DNA of 64,000 nucleotides, taken from contig NZ_JAMXIA010000001.1 in assembly GCF_025457425.1 (NCBI RefSeq), positions 2,356,001 to 2,420,000 on the forward strand, given 5' to 3'. The translations under genes and the position numbers were made by a program. Shown here piece after piece: positions 47,157 through 55,000 of the stretch. Each line of letters begins with the position of its first letter. The stretch's first letter is position 1. Origin of the DNA: Chryseobacterium foetidum (GTDB taxonomy: Bacteria; Bacteroidota; Bacteroidia; Flavobacteriales; Weeksellaceae). The notes under the pieces were generated by a model that made no database searches, was not told the DNA's origin, and saw nothing but the letters and a program-made list of their open reading frames with translations.

Positions 47157-47186
47157 CCGCCTCAGTTGTGAGACGGATTCTTTTTT
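47157..47186. terminator. Bidirectional hairpin between IS end and aroQ
   Basis: CCGCCTCA (47157-47164) and TGAGACGG (47169-47176) form a hairpin with T runs on both strands: six T on the plus side and eight on the minus side. On the minus strand it can end aroQ transcription. Confidence 0.65.
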
Positions 47187-47274
47187 ATTTTAGAGAAAAT
47201 CTGTATAATTATTTTGATTTGAATGAGGAAAATTCACAATTTAATCTGTGTAAATCCGTGCAATCTGTGGGAAA

Positions 47275-47682
47275 CTACTTCAAACTCAATATCGCCAACC
47301 GATACCCCTCCATCCCAAAGCCAGACAAAACCGCATCCGTACAAGCTGCCGTTACAGATTTCTGTCTGAATTCTTCCCTTTTGTAAATATTGCTGATATG
47401 CACTTCCACCTTTGGTTTCTGAATATTTTTTAAACAGTCAGCAATTGCATAAGAATAATGAGTGAAAGCTCCGGGATTGATCACAACCGCATCAAAATCA
47501 TCTTCCTGCAGACGGTTGATCAGTTCACCTTCAATATTGGATTGATAGTACAAAATCTCATGAGAAGAAAACTCCGATTTCAGTTTTTCCAGATATTCTT
47601 CCATAGAAACACTTCCATAGATTTCCGGCTCCCTTGTTCCGAGAAGATTTAAGTTAGGACCATTTACAATTAAAACTTTCAT
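47275..47682 (-). CDS. aroQ: Type II 3-dehydroquinate dehydratase
   Basis: Third step of the shikimate pathway, forming 3-dehydroshikimate. Protein of 135 residues, slightly short of the usual 140-150. Motifs: VLIVNGPNLNLLGTREPEIYG at the start (including the catalytic loop Arg and Tyr), VINPGAFTHYSYAIADCL, and EVHISNIYKREEFRQKSVTA with the conserved His and second Arg. It lies alone, opposite to the neighbours on both sides. Confidence 0.95.
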   Translation of the reverse strand: MKVLIVNGPNLNLLGTREPEIYGSVSMEEYLEKLKSEFSSHEILYYQSNIEGELINRLQEDDFDAVVINPGAFTHYSYAIADCLKNIQKPKVEVHISNIYKREEFRQKSVTAACTDAVLSGFGMEGYRLAILSLK

Positions 47683-47864
47683 AGGATAAATTTAAATAAT
47701 TTAAATTTAAAAAAGAGATGATCAGTTTATAACCAAGAAATTTTGAAAAAAAATTTGCTTCTCCTCACATCTTGGACGTCGCATCCCGCATCCGGCAACT
47801 CGTACCGCGAACCCCGCCTCCCTGACTTTCATCATAAATCAACGCCAAACTCAATTTTCTACAC

Positions 47865-47872
47865 TATATTTG
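47865..47872 (+). promoter_or_regulatory. Putative -7 promoter box of the Cys-motif gene
   Basis: TATATTTG fits TAnnTTTG and lies 16 bases before the TTG start at 47889, implying a very short leader. The region before it (about 47765-47825) is an unusual GC-rich patch, possibly a dispersed repeat. Confidence 0.45.
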
Positions 47873-47888
47873 TAGTAAAGATTTTTGT

Positions 47889-48251
47889 TTGAAGTTTTTC
47901 GTATCCTTTTTCATCGTTTTTACCATCGCTATTCGTCCCGTTTTGCCGATGCTTAATTATGCGGTGAATTATGACTACATTGTAAGAAATCTTTGTGAAA
48001 AAAGAAATGTGGTAGATTCCAACTGCAAAGGGAAATGTTATGTTGGAAAAGAGCTGGCAAAAACTGAAAAGCAGTCCAATAGTTCTCAGAATGTGAAAAT
48101 TGCGGGTCTGGATGTATTTCTTTCAAATGAAATTATGTCTTTTTCAGATTGTTTAAGTCTTAATCTTGAATTGAAAAATCCAAATTCCGATTACCTTAAT
48201 TTTAACACTTCAGAATATCATTTCAGAATATTTCATCCTCCGTTAGCGTAA
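47889..48251 (+). CDS. Small exported protein with CxGxC motif
   Basis: Protein of 120 residues starting at a TTG. The start is chosen because it opens a hydrophobic signal or anchor segment (MKFFVSFFIVFTIAIRPVLP); the next Met is at residue 21, after that segment. The mature part has LCEKRNVVDSNCKGKCYVGK, a three-Cys pattern (C, then CxxxC) that recurs in small Flavobacteriia membrane proteins. The pattern could bind copper or another metal (inference). It stands before a YHS lipoprotein and an SCO protein, which supports a role in envelope copper handling. I know no named function. Confidence 0.68.
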   Translation: MKFFVSFFIVFTIAIRPVLPMLNYAVNYDYIVRNLCEKRNVVDSNCKGKCYVGKELAKTEKQSNSSQNVKIAGLDVFLSNEIMSFSDCLSLNLELKNPNSDYLNFNTSEYHFRIFHPPLA

Positions 48252-48471
48252 ATTTATTTAAACTAAATTCTTCGTTTGAATGTAATATCTCATCCATTTA
48301 CATTAAATCTACAGACTCATCTGCATCTTGCTTAAAAATCTATATGATTTTCTTAAAAAAAACTTAACCATTTAAATTTCTTAATGGTTCAGATTTCCAA
48401 TTCATATTAAATTTAGTTTAAACATTACTCAGTTTTATTCAGTCAAATTATTAATTTCAATTTAAAATAAA

Positions 48472-48747
48472 ATGAAATCAAAATTCTTTTTAACAGCATT
48501 TTTGTCGGTTTCTTTAATTGCCTGTGCACAGGAAACCCCGAAAGTAAAACATAAAACAAAAAATAAAAGTTCAAAGTCAGTTTCAAAACCTGTAAAATTC
48601 GCCAACGCCATTGATCCTATTTGCGAGATGAAAACCGAACCGGATATGAAGCATACTTTTGAGTACAAAAATAAAACGTACGGTTTTTGCAGTGCTTACT
48701 GTAAGGACGAGTTTAAGAAAAATCCGGAGAAATATGTCCAAAAATAA
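48472..48747 (+). CDS. YHS-domain lipoprotein
   Basis: Protein of 91 residues. The N-terminus MKSKFFLTAFLSVSLIACAQ is a lipoprotein signal with Cys18 as the lipid site. After a Lys/Ser-rich linker comes a YHS domain: DPICEMKTEPDMKHTFEYKNK, then YGFCSAYCKDEFKKNPEKY, with the Cys residues expected for metal binding. YHS proteins accompany copper and heavy-metal transport genes. The end overlaps the SCO start by 14 bases, so translation of the two is coupled. Confidence 0.87.
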   Translation: MKSKFFLTAFLSVSLIACAQETPKVKHKTKNKSSKSVSKPVKFANAIDPICEMKTEPDMKHTFEYKNKTYGFCSAYCKDEFKKNPEKYVQK

Positions 48748-49420
48748 GAAGGCGGAAAGCAATACAAAAAAGAAGATTATTCTTCCGCTTGTAGTGATCG
48801 CACTGTTGTTTTTTGGAATCGGTTTTGGAATGAATTATTTTAAAACCAGTCTTTTTACAGTGATGAAGGTTCCTGATTTTAAATTAACCAATCAGAACAA
48901 CAGGCAGATCACCAATAAAGATATGATCGGGAAAGTTTATCTTGTGGAGTTTTTCTTCAGCAAGTGTCCAACAATTTGTCCGGTGATGAATAGCAATATG
49001 AGATTTATTGAAGATGAAATCAAAAGTCCTGATTTTGGAATTATTTCAATCAGCATCGATCCTGAAAATGATACACCAGAATTATTAAAGCAACATTCTC
49101 AAAAGATTGGTGCGAAATCTCCTAACTGGCATTTTTTGACTGGCGATCGGGCATATATAGGTAAATTAGCTGATCAGTTTGATATCTATGTTGGAGATCA
49201 GGAAGATGAAAGCGAAAATCTCAATCACAGTGGGATGATTGCCTTAGTAGATAAAGAGGGGAAAGTGCGTTGTAGGTTTGATCAGCAGAATAAACCGATT
49301 CTCTATTATTCAGGTTTGAATTACGAAGATGCTGAAGGAACAAATCCTCAGCTGAACGGAAAATTTCATCCCGACAGAGAAAAGCTGATTGAAGATATTA
49401 AGAAATTATTGAAAGAGTAG
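48734..49420 (+). CDS. SCO1/SenC-family copper chaperone or thiol reductase
   Basis: I start at 48734 (MSKNKKAESNTKKKIILPL), giving 228 residues; the longer frame from 48659 would run through most of the YHS gene. A membrane anchor (about 14-32) leads to a periplasmic thioredoxin-like domain with the copper-binding FFFSKCPTICPVMNSNM (Cys78, Cys82) and the third ligand His165 in NLNHSGMI. SCO proteins deliver copper to cytochrome oxidase CuA or keep its cysteines reduced. No oxidase genes are in the window. With the YHS protein it probably forms a two-gene copper unit. Confidence 0.92.
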   Translation: MSKNKKAESNTKKKIILPLVVIALLFFGIGFGMNYFKTSLFTVMKVPDFKLTNQNNRQITNKDMIGKVYLVEFFFSKCPTICPVMNSNMRFIEDEIKSPDFGIISISIDPENDTPELLKQHSQKIGAKSPNWHFLTGDRAYIGKLADQFDIYVGDQEDESENLNHSGMIALVDKEGKVRCRFDQQNKPILYYSGLNYEDAEGTNPQLNGKFHPDREKLIEDIKKLLKE

Positions 49421-49433
49421 GAAGAGGGAAGAG

Positions 49434-49477
49434 GGAAGTCGGAAGTTATGGCATTTTGTTGTAGACTTCCAGCTTCC
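49434..49477. repeat. GGAAGTCGGAAGT hairpin element
   Basis: GGAAGTCGGAAGT (49434-49446) and ACTTCCAGCTTCC (49465-49477) pair at 11 of 13 positions around an 18-base loop. The surrounding purine-rich then pyrimidine-rich sequence looks like a dispersed intergenic repeat. It may also stop transcription between the SCO gene and the superoxide dismutase gene. Confidence 0.5.
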
Positions 49478-49530
49478 ATCACCCCGCTTCCAGCCAAAGA
49501 ATTAAAAGTTTAACCTTACATAAAAATGTT

Positions 49531-50205
49531 ATGAAGATTTTTAAAGTAGCTGCATTCACTGCAGTATTTGCGGCGCAGTTTGCGTTTGCACAGTTCAAGC
49601 AGACGCCATTGCCTTATGCTTACAATGCACTGGAAGGTAATGTGGATGCGGAAACCATGGAGATTCACTATTCAAAACACGCAGCAGCTTATGTTGCTAA
49701 TCTGAATAAAGCAATAGCCGGAACTCCACAGGAAAAGCAGACCCTGTTTCAGATTTTGTCTACTGTTTCAAAGGCAAATCCTGCCGTGAGAAACAATGCA
49801 GGTGGGCATTACAACCACGAATTATTCTGGACTGTTCTTACGCCACAGAAAGACACAAAACCTTCAGAAAAATTAGCAAAAGCGATTACTTCAACTTTCG
49901 GAAGCATGGATGCATTCAAGGAAAAGATGGCAAAAGCTGGTGCAGACCGTTTTGGCTCAGGTTGGGCTTGGCTTTCTGTCGATAAAAGCGGAAAGTTATT
50001 CGTTTCTTCAACACCAAATCAGGATAATCCTCTGATGGATGTTGTAGAAGAAAAAGGGACGCCAATCTTCGGTATCGATGTTTGGGAACACGCCTATTAT
50101 TTGAAATATCAAAACAAAAGAGCGGATTATTTAACTGCCATCTGGAATGTGACCAACTGGAAAGAAATCAGCAGAAGATATGATGAAGCTTTAAGCAAGA
50201 AGTAA
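49531..50205 (+). CDS. Exported Fe/Mn superoxide dismutase
   Basis: Converts superoxide to oxygen and peroxide. Protein of 224 residues with a clear signal peptide (MKIFKVAAFTAVFAAQFAFA), so it acts in the periplasm or outside, unlike most of this family. The metal ligands are seen: His in MEIHYSKH, His in NNAGGHYNHELFWTVL, Asp in GIDVWEHAYY and the adjacent His. SGWAWLSV is typical. Choice of Fe or Mn cannot be made from sequence alone. It follows the copper genes, consistent with envelope defence against oxidative stress (inference). Confidence 0.93.
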   Translation: MKIFKVAAFTAVFAAQFAFAQFKQTPLPYAYNALEGNVDAETMEIHYSKHAAAYVANLNKAIAGTPQEKQTLFQILSTVSKANPAVRNNAGGHYNHELFWTVLTPQKDTKPSEKLAKAITSTFGSMDAFKEKMAKAGADRFGSGWAWLSVDKSGKLFVSSTPNQDNPLMDVVEEKGTPIFGIDVWEHAYYLKYQNKRADYLTAIWNVTNWKEISRRYDEALSKK

Positions 50206-50224
50206 TCTTATATTATACATTACA

Positions 50225-50256
50225 AAACCGCATTTCAATCAGGATTGCGGTTTTTT
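50225..50256 (+). terminator. Terminator of the superoxide dismutase gene
   Basis: Stem AAACCGCA (50225-50232) with TGCGGTTT (50246-50253) and a run of six T. It starts 20 bases past the stop. Confidence 0.87.
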
Positions 50257-50275
50257 ATGATTAAAGATTTAACTT

Positions 50276-50310
50276 AAAACAAAAAACCATTGAAATAAAT
50301 CAATGGTTTT
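50276..50310 (-). terminator. Terminator of the rpsT-tRNA operon
   Basis: Arms at 50283-50293 and 50300-50310 (AAAACCATTGA and TCAATGGTTTT) with a six-base loop, followed on the minus strand by T-rich sequence. It begins 2 bases after the second tRNA. Confidence 0.82.
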
Positions 50311-50311
50311 G

Positions 50312-50383
50312 TAGCCCGTAGGGGAATCGAACCCCTCTTACCAGAATGAAAATCTGAGGTCCTAACCGATAGACGAACGGGCC
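50312..50383 (-). tRNA. tRNA-Glu (anticodon TTC), second copy
   Basis: 72 bases. The acceptor stem GGCCCGT pairs with ACGGGCT, with a G-U first pair and discriminator A. The anticodon loop TTTTCAT gives TTC, and the T arm GAGGGGTTCGATTCCCC is perfect. No CCA is encoded. It is identical to the copy at 50486-50557 and transcribed with it. Confidence 0.97.
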
Positions 50384-50485
50384 ATCTACCAAACTGTAAA
50401 TAAATGAATATTTGCAGGGTTAGTTTTTTGTTTTTATAAGTTTCAACTCTTATTTAATTGTCCGGTTAGAAACAATTAAGTTTAG

Positions 50486-50557
50486 TAGCCCGTAGGGGAA
50501 TCGAACCCCTCTTACCAGAATGAAAATCTGAGGTCCTAACCGATAGACGAACGGGCC
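50486..50557 (-). tRNA. tRNA-Glu (anticodon TTC), first copy
   Basis: Identical to the copy at 50312-50383. It lies 10 bases downstream of the rpsT stop, so the mature tRNA is probably cut from the rpsT mRNA. The two copies are separated by 102 bases without an obvious strong promoter of their own. Confidence 0.97.
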
Positions 50558-50567
50558 AACTATATAA

Positions 50568-50822
50568 TTACGCTAATTTATTAACGTGCTTAGTCAATTT
50601 GCTTTTCAAGTTAGCTGCCTTATTCTTGTGAATAATGTTTTTCTTAGCTAATTTGTCCAACAAAGCGATAACTTTTGGCAATTGCTCAGTAGCAGCTGCT
50701 TTGTTTTCTTCGCTTCTCAAAACTTTTAATGCAGTTCTTGCAGTCTTGTGGTAATATCTGTTACGAAGTCTTCTTACTTCGTTTTGTCTGATTCTCTTAA
50801 GTGCTGATTTATGATTTGCCAT
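50568..50822 (-). CDS. rpsT: 30S ribosomal protein S20
   Basis: Binds 16S rRNA in the small subunit. Started at [18 protein letters not shown], 84 residues, the family norm; the frame is open 7 codons further upstream, but MANHKSA is the conserved start. The protein is basic and helical, with [18 protein letters not shown] and [17 protein letters not shown] at the end. It is followed by two tRNA-Glu genes in the same direction, an operon arrangement with a clear promoter upstream. Confidence 0.97.
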   Translation of the reverse strand: MANHKSALKRIRQNEVRRLRNRYYHKTARTALKVLRSEENKAAATEQLPKVIALLDKLAKKNIIHKNKAANLKSKLTKHVNKLA

Positions 50823-50840
50823 ATCGTTCAAATGTGAGTG

Positions 50841-50872
50841 CAAAAGTATAGACTTTTTTTTTATCTGCCAAA
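50841..50872 (-). promoter_or_regulatory. Bacteroidota-type promoter of rpsT and tRNA-Glu
   Basis: On the minus strand TTTG (50872-50869), 20 bases, then TACTTTTG (TAnnTTTG, 50848-50841), about 20 bases before the rpsT ATG. Both boxes and the spacing fit the consensus of this phylum. Confidence 0.75.
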
Positions 50873-51502
50873 TTTATTTGTGAAAATTTTTAATTTTCTT
50901 CAGATAAATATTTCTGAGCTTTTCTCTTGCGGGTTTTAATTTTTATTTTGTAGTCTATAGGAGAATCGAATAATCTCTGTAAAGTACCATCAATAAAGAC
51001 TTTCTAAAAACAAGGATAACGTTTTACTAACGTTTTTTCAAATTTCTATAAAACCTTAAAATTTTAGATCTCTGTTCTACCTATTGGTTTAATTGCGGGC
51101 AAAGATAAAATAAATTGTTTAATTGTAAAATACTAAATGTGCATTACAATGCCCTGCTATTAAGTTTTTTTTGAAAATCTGTCTGTTTGGTGAGAAGTAA
51201 GTAAATATGCGGCTTGTCAAATTAAAGCTTTTTTGAGAGCATTTATTTATGAAAGAGTAATATTGCTCAAATATTATTTTTTAGCAAAGCGGTTCCGTTA
51301 GAAAATATTTGGAGTCCTCCAACTCCACTTTAGAAAAAACAACTACCTGTTCAAAAGTGTTTTTTTTAAGCCAGATCTAGTCAGCGTTTCTATTTTTCTC
51401 AGTGGGTGTTAAGTTCTCTATTTGTGCGTAATATTTATTTTTAAGTATAATTGCGTACTAACAATTTTGTCTTCAATTAGTCGTTTACTTTAAAAAAAAC
51501 TT
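50873..51502. other. Long non-coding gap, possible tRNA-like remnants
   Basis: No protein gene is seen on either strand. Bases 50950-50970 match the antisense 3' end of tRNA-Glu (50311-50331) at 17 of 21 positions. Bases about 51071-51100 resemble an antisense tRNA D-arm (reverse complement contains AATAGGTAGAAC). No complete tRNA can be folded from these. They may be leftovers of tRNA copies at the border of an inserted segment. The rest is AT-rich without visible structure. Confidence 0.4.
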
Positions 51503-51510
51503 TAAATTTG
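51503..51510 (+). promoter_or_regulatory. Putative -7 box of the metal operon
   Basis: TAAATTTG matches TAnnTTTG only 4 bases before the ATG at 51515, which would give a leaderless or nearly leaderless mRNA. No clear -33 box. Low to moderate confidence. Confidence 0.35.
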
Positions 51511-51514
51511 CTTA

Positions 51515-51847
51515 ATGAATTTTCTGAAACTATTATTAACGATTTATTTTATGGTGCTTTCTGTGGTTCCATGCAATGATGTTAGTGCTCAGTCGAAGAA
51601 TGGCATAGACCAATCCTACAGCAATTTGATGGATTCTGAAGGGACACATGCAAAAGACCATGGGGATATATGTTCACCTCTATGTACTTGCAACTGCTGC
51701 CAGATGACGGTAGCTTCTTTTAAAGTTGAGCCTTTAATGCCTTTATCAAAAAAGGCAACCGAATATTTCTCAAAGAAAATTCATTTCCAAAAAAACGATT
51801 TCGCATATTTGGTTTACGACCAAATTTGGCAACCCCCCAAAATATAA
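51515..51847 (+). CDS. DUF6660-like small exported Cys-rich protein
   Basis: Protein of 110 residues with a signal peptide (MNFLKLLLTIYFMVLSVVPC) and a metal-binding-type cluster HGDICSPLCTCNCCQM near residue 55, containing five Cys. The C-terminal part FSKKIHFQKNDFAYLVYDQIWQPPKI is typical of small proteins that precede CzcA-type pumps in Flavobacteriia. I believe the family is DUF6660, which has no established function. The Cys cluster and the position at the head of the operon suggest binding or sensing of metal in the periplasm (inference). Confidence 0.72.
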   Translation: MNFLKLLLTIYFMVLSVVPCNDVSAQSKNGIDQSYSNLMDSEGTHAKDHGDICSPLCTCNCCQMTVASFKVEPLMPLSKKATEYFSKKIHFQKNDFAYLVYDQIWQPPKI

Positions 51848-51850
51848 TTT

Positions 51851-51946
51851 TTATTGATTAGATGGGAGACGTGTGTCTTTCATCCATTTGTCGTGGAAAC
51901 TTTGCAATACCGTTGCGATGTATTCCTGTTCATCTTTGTCGCTCAT
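51851..51946 (-). other. Possible 31-residue open frame antisense to the metal operon leader
   Basis: The minus strand reads MSDKDEQEYIATVLQSFHDK followed by WMKDTRLPSNQ and TAA. The composition looks protein-like (amphipathic helix), and it fills the 154-base gap between the DUF6660-like gene and the RND gene. It may be a decayed fragment of a larger gene or a small protein. There is no family match I can name and no clear promoter. Confidence 0.25.
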
Positions 51947-52001
51947 AATTCATCAATTTTATTGATGAAATGAGTTCGATATTCAATAAAAATTAAATCC
52001 A

Positions 52002-55000
52002 ATGTTAGATAATATCATACGATTTAGCATCAAAAACAAAATCATTATAGGATTGATGACTTTGATGCTGGTCATCTGGGGGACGTGGAGTGCCACCAAA
52101 CTACCAATTGATGCCGTACCTGACATCACAAACAATCAAGTACAGATTATTACCGTTTGTCCTACACTTGCAGGACAGGAAGTTGAACAACTCGTTACAT
52201 TTCCTATTGAACAGAGCATTGCCAATGTTCCGAATATTGAAGAAACGAGAAGTATTTCCCGTTTCGGACTTTCAGTAATTACGGTTGTCTTTAAAGAAGA
52301 TGTCGATATTTATTTTGCCCGTCAGTTAATCAGTGAGCAGTTGAAGCAGGCTTCTGAAGAAATCCCTCAAGGAGTAGGAACTCCTGAGATGGCTCCTGTG
52401 AGTACGGGTTTAGGAGAGGTATACCAGTACATTCTTCATCCTAAAAAAGGAAGTGAGAAAAAGTACAGTAGCAAGGACTTGAGAACAATGCAGGACTGGA
52501 TTGTTCGAAGACAGCTTAACGGAACTGTCGGAGTTGCAGAAATTAACAGTTTCGGAGGAGAGTTGAAACAGTATGAAGTAGCTGTCGATCCTAACCAATT
52601 AAAAGCAATGGGAATAAGTATTTCTGATGTTTTTACCGCTTTGGAAAAAAACAATCAGAATACGGGAGGTGCTTACATTGACAAAAAGCCAAATGCTTAC
52701 TTTATTCGAGGGATCGGGATTGTAACGTCAATTGATGATGTGAAAAACATTGCTGTAAAAAATGAAACAGGAAGTGTTCCCATTTTCATTAAAGATGTAG
52801 CAAACGTAGGTTTGGGTCATGCAGTTCGTTACGGTGCTCTAACGTATAATGGCGAAGTTGATGCCGTTGGAGGTGTTGTTATGATGCTCAAAGGCGCAAA
52901 CAGTAACGAAGTTGTTCAAAGAATTAAAGATAAAATCCCGACAATTCAAAAGTCGTTGCCTGAAGATGTTGTCATCGAGCCATTTTTAGACAGGACAGAT
53001 TTGGTAGGAAGAGCAATCAGCACTGTTGAAAAAAACTTAATTGAAGGGGCTTTAATCGTAATTTTTGTTCTCGTTGTTTTTTTAGGAAATTTTAGAGCCG
53101 GACTGATTGTAGCATCAGCGATTCCACTTTCATTGTTATTTGCTTTAGGAATGATGAATATTTTTGGGGTAAGTGCAAACCTAATGAGTTTGGGAGCCAT
53201 CGATTTTGGTTTAATTGTCGATGGAGCCGTAATTATCGTCGAAGCAACTTTACATCATTTAGGATTGAGAAAAACAAATAAAATTCTTTCACAGTCTGAA
53301 ATGGATGAAGAAGTTTTCCTTTCTGCATCGAAAATTAGAAGCAGTGCGGCTTTCGGTGAAATTATCATTCTTATCGTTTACATTCCAATTCTCACTTTGG
53401 TGGGTGTCGAAGGAAAAATGTTCACGCCTATGGCTAAAACAGTCGGGTTTGCGATTTTGGGAGCATTGATTTTATCTTTGACCTATATTCCGATGATGAG
53501 TGCTTTGCTTCTGTCTAAAAAGCCGATGAACAAAGAAACTTTTTCAGATAAAATGATGAATAAACTTCAGGAAATTTATCAACCATTATTAGAAAAAGCT
53601 TTAAAGATTAAATATTGGCTGGTAGGTGGAACAATAGCATTATTTGCTTTTTCAGTTTTAATTTTTGGAAGAATGGGTGGCGAATTTATTCCGCAATTGC
53701 AGGAAGGAGATTACGCTTTTCACTGTATTCTTCCACAGGGAAGTTCGTTGAGTCAAAGTATTGAAACTTCGATGCAGGCTTCAAGAATTATCAAGCAATT
53801 TGATGAAGTTAAAATGGTTGTCGGAAAAACCGGAGCTGCCGAAGTTCCAACCGACCCGATGCCACCTGAAGCAACGGATTTAATTGTTGTTTTAAAACCC
53901 CAAAAAGATTGGGAAACAAAAAAATCCTACGAGGAATTAGCCGATGAAATTTCGGAAAAGCTGGAAAATATTCCCGGAGTTTTCTTTGAAAAAAATCAAC
54001 CGATTCAGATGCGATTTAATGAGTTGATGACCGGTATCAGGCAAGATGTTGCTGTGAAGATTTTTGGTGAAAATTTGGATTCACTGGCAATTTATGCTGA
54101 TAAGACTTCAAAAGTGATTCAGTCAGTAAATGGCGCAACTTCGCCACAAATCGAGCGGGTGAGCGGACTTCCGCAAATCAATGTCGAGTATGACAGAACA
54201 AGAATGGCGAATTACGGATTGGATATCGAAGATGTCAATAATGCTGTAAGTACTGCATTTGCAGGGAAATCTGCGGGTCAGGTTTTTGAAAATGAAAGGA
54301 GATTCGATTTGGTTGTCCGTTTAGACAGCCTCAACAGGACGAACATCGATGATGTCAACAATCTGATGATTTCAACCAATTCAGGCGTGCAGATTCCGCT
54401 TTCGCAGGTTGCAAATATTGATTATAAACTCGGTCCGGCACAAATCAGCCGTGAAGCCGGAAAAAGGAGGATCGTTATTGGGTTTAATGTCAAGGGGCGT
54501 GATGTGCAAAGTGTTGTAGAAGAAATTCAAGGAAAACTGGATAAGCAGATGAAGTTACCTTCCGGTTATTATTTCACTTATGGCGGTCAATTTGAGAATT
54601 TACAGGCGGCGAGCAAAAGATTGATGATTGCAGTTCCGGTGTCGTTACTGTTGATTTTTATGTTGCTGTATTTTACATTCCATTCATTTAAACAGGCAGC
54701 GTTGATTTTTACAGCGATTCCTATGAGTGCAATCGGAGGAGTTTTCGCATTATTATTGAGAGATATGCCTTTCAGCATCAGTGCAGGAATCGGATTTATC
54801 GCTTTGTTTGGAGTTGCCGTTTTGAATGGAATTGTTCTGATTGGGACTTTCAACCAACTTGAAAAAGATGGCGAAACCAATATTCTAAAAAGAGTAATGG
54901 AAGGTACCAAAACCAGATTAAGACCGGTTCTAATGACTGCAACTGTTGCTTCTTTGGGCTTTTTGCCAATGGCGATTTCCACAGGAGCAGGCGCGGAAGT

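Larger units (their letters stand above)
45443..47180 (-). mobile_element. IS1182-like insertion sequence, inactive
   Basis: A 1738-base unit is bounded by a perfect 16-base inverted repeat, GAATCCGTCTCACAAC at 45443-45458 and its reverse complement at 47165-47180. Both ends continue inward as a TGAGGCGG arm plus T run. Inside lies one transposase gene, broken by a frameshift. The ends also form hairpins with T runs, so each end is at once a candidate terminal repeat and a terminator. No target duplication is visible next to them, so the exact borders are uncertain. Confidence 0.65.
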
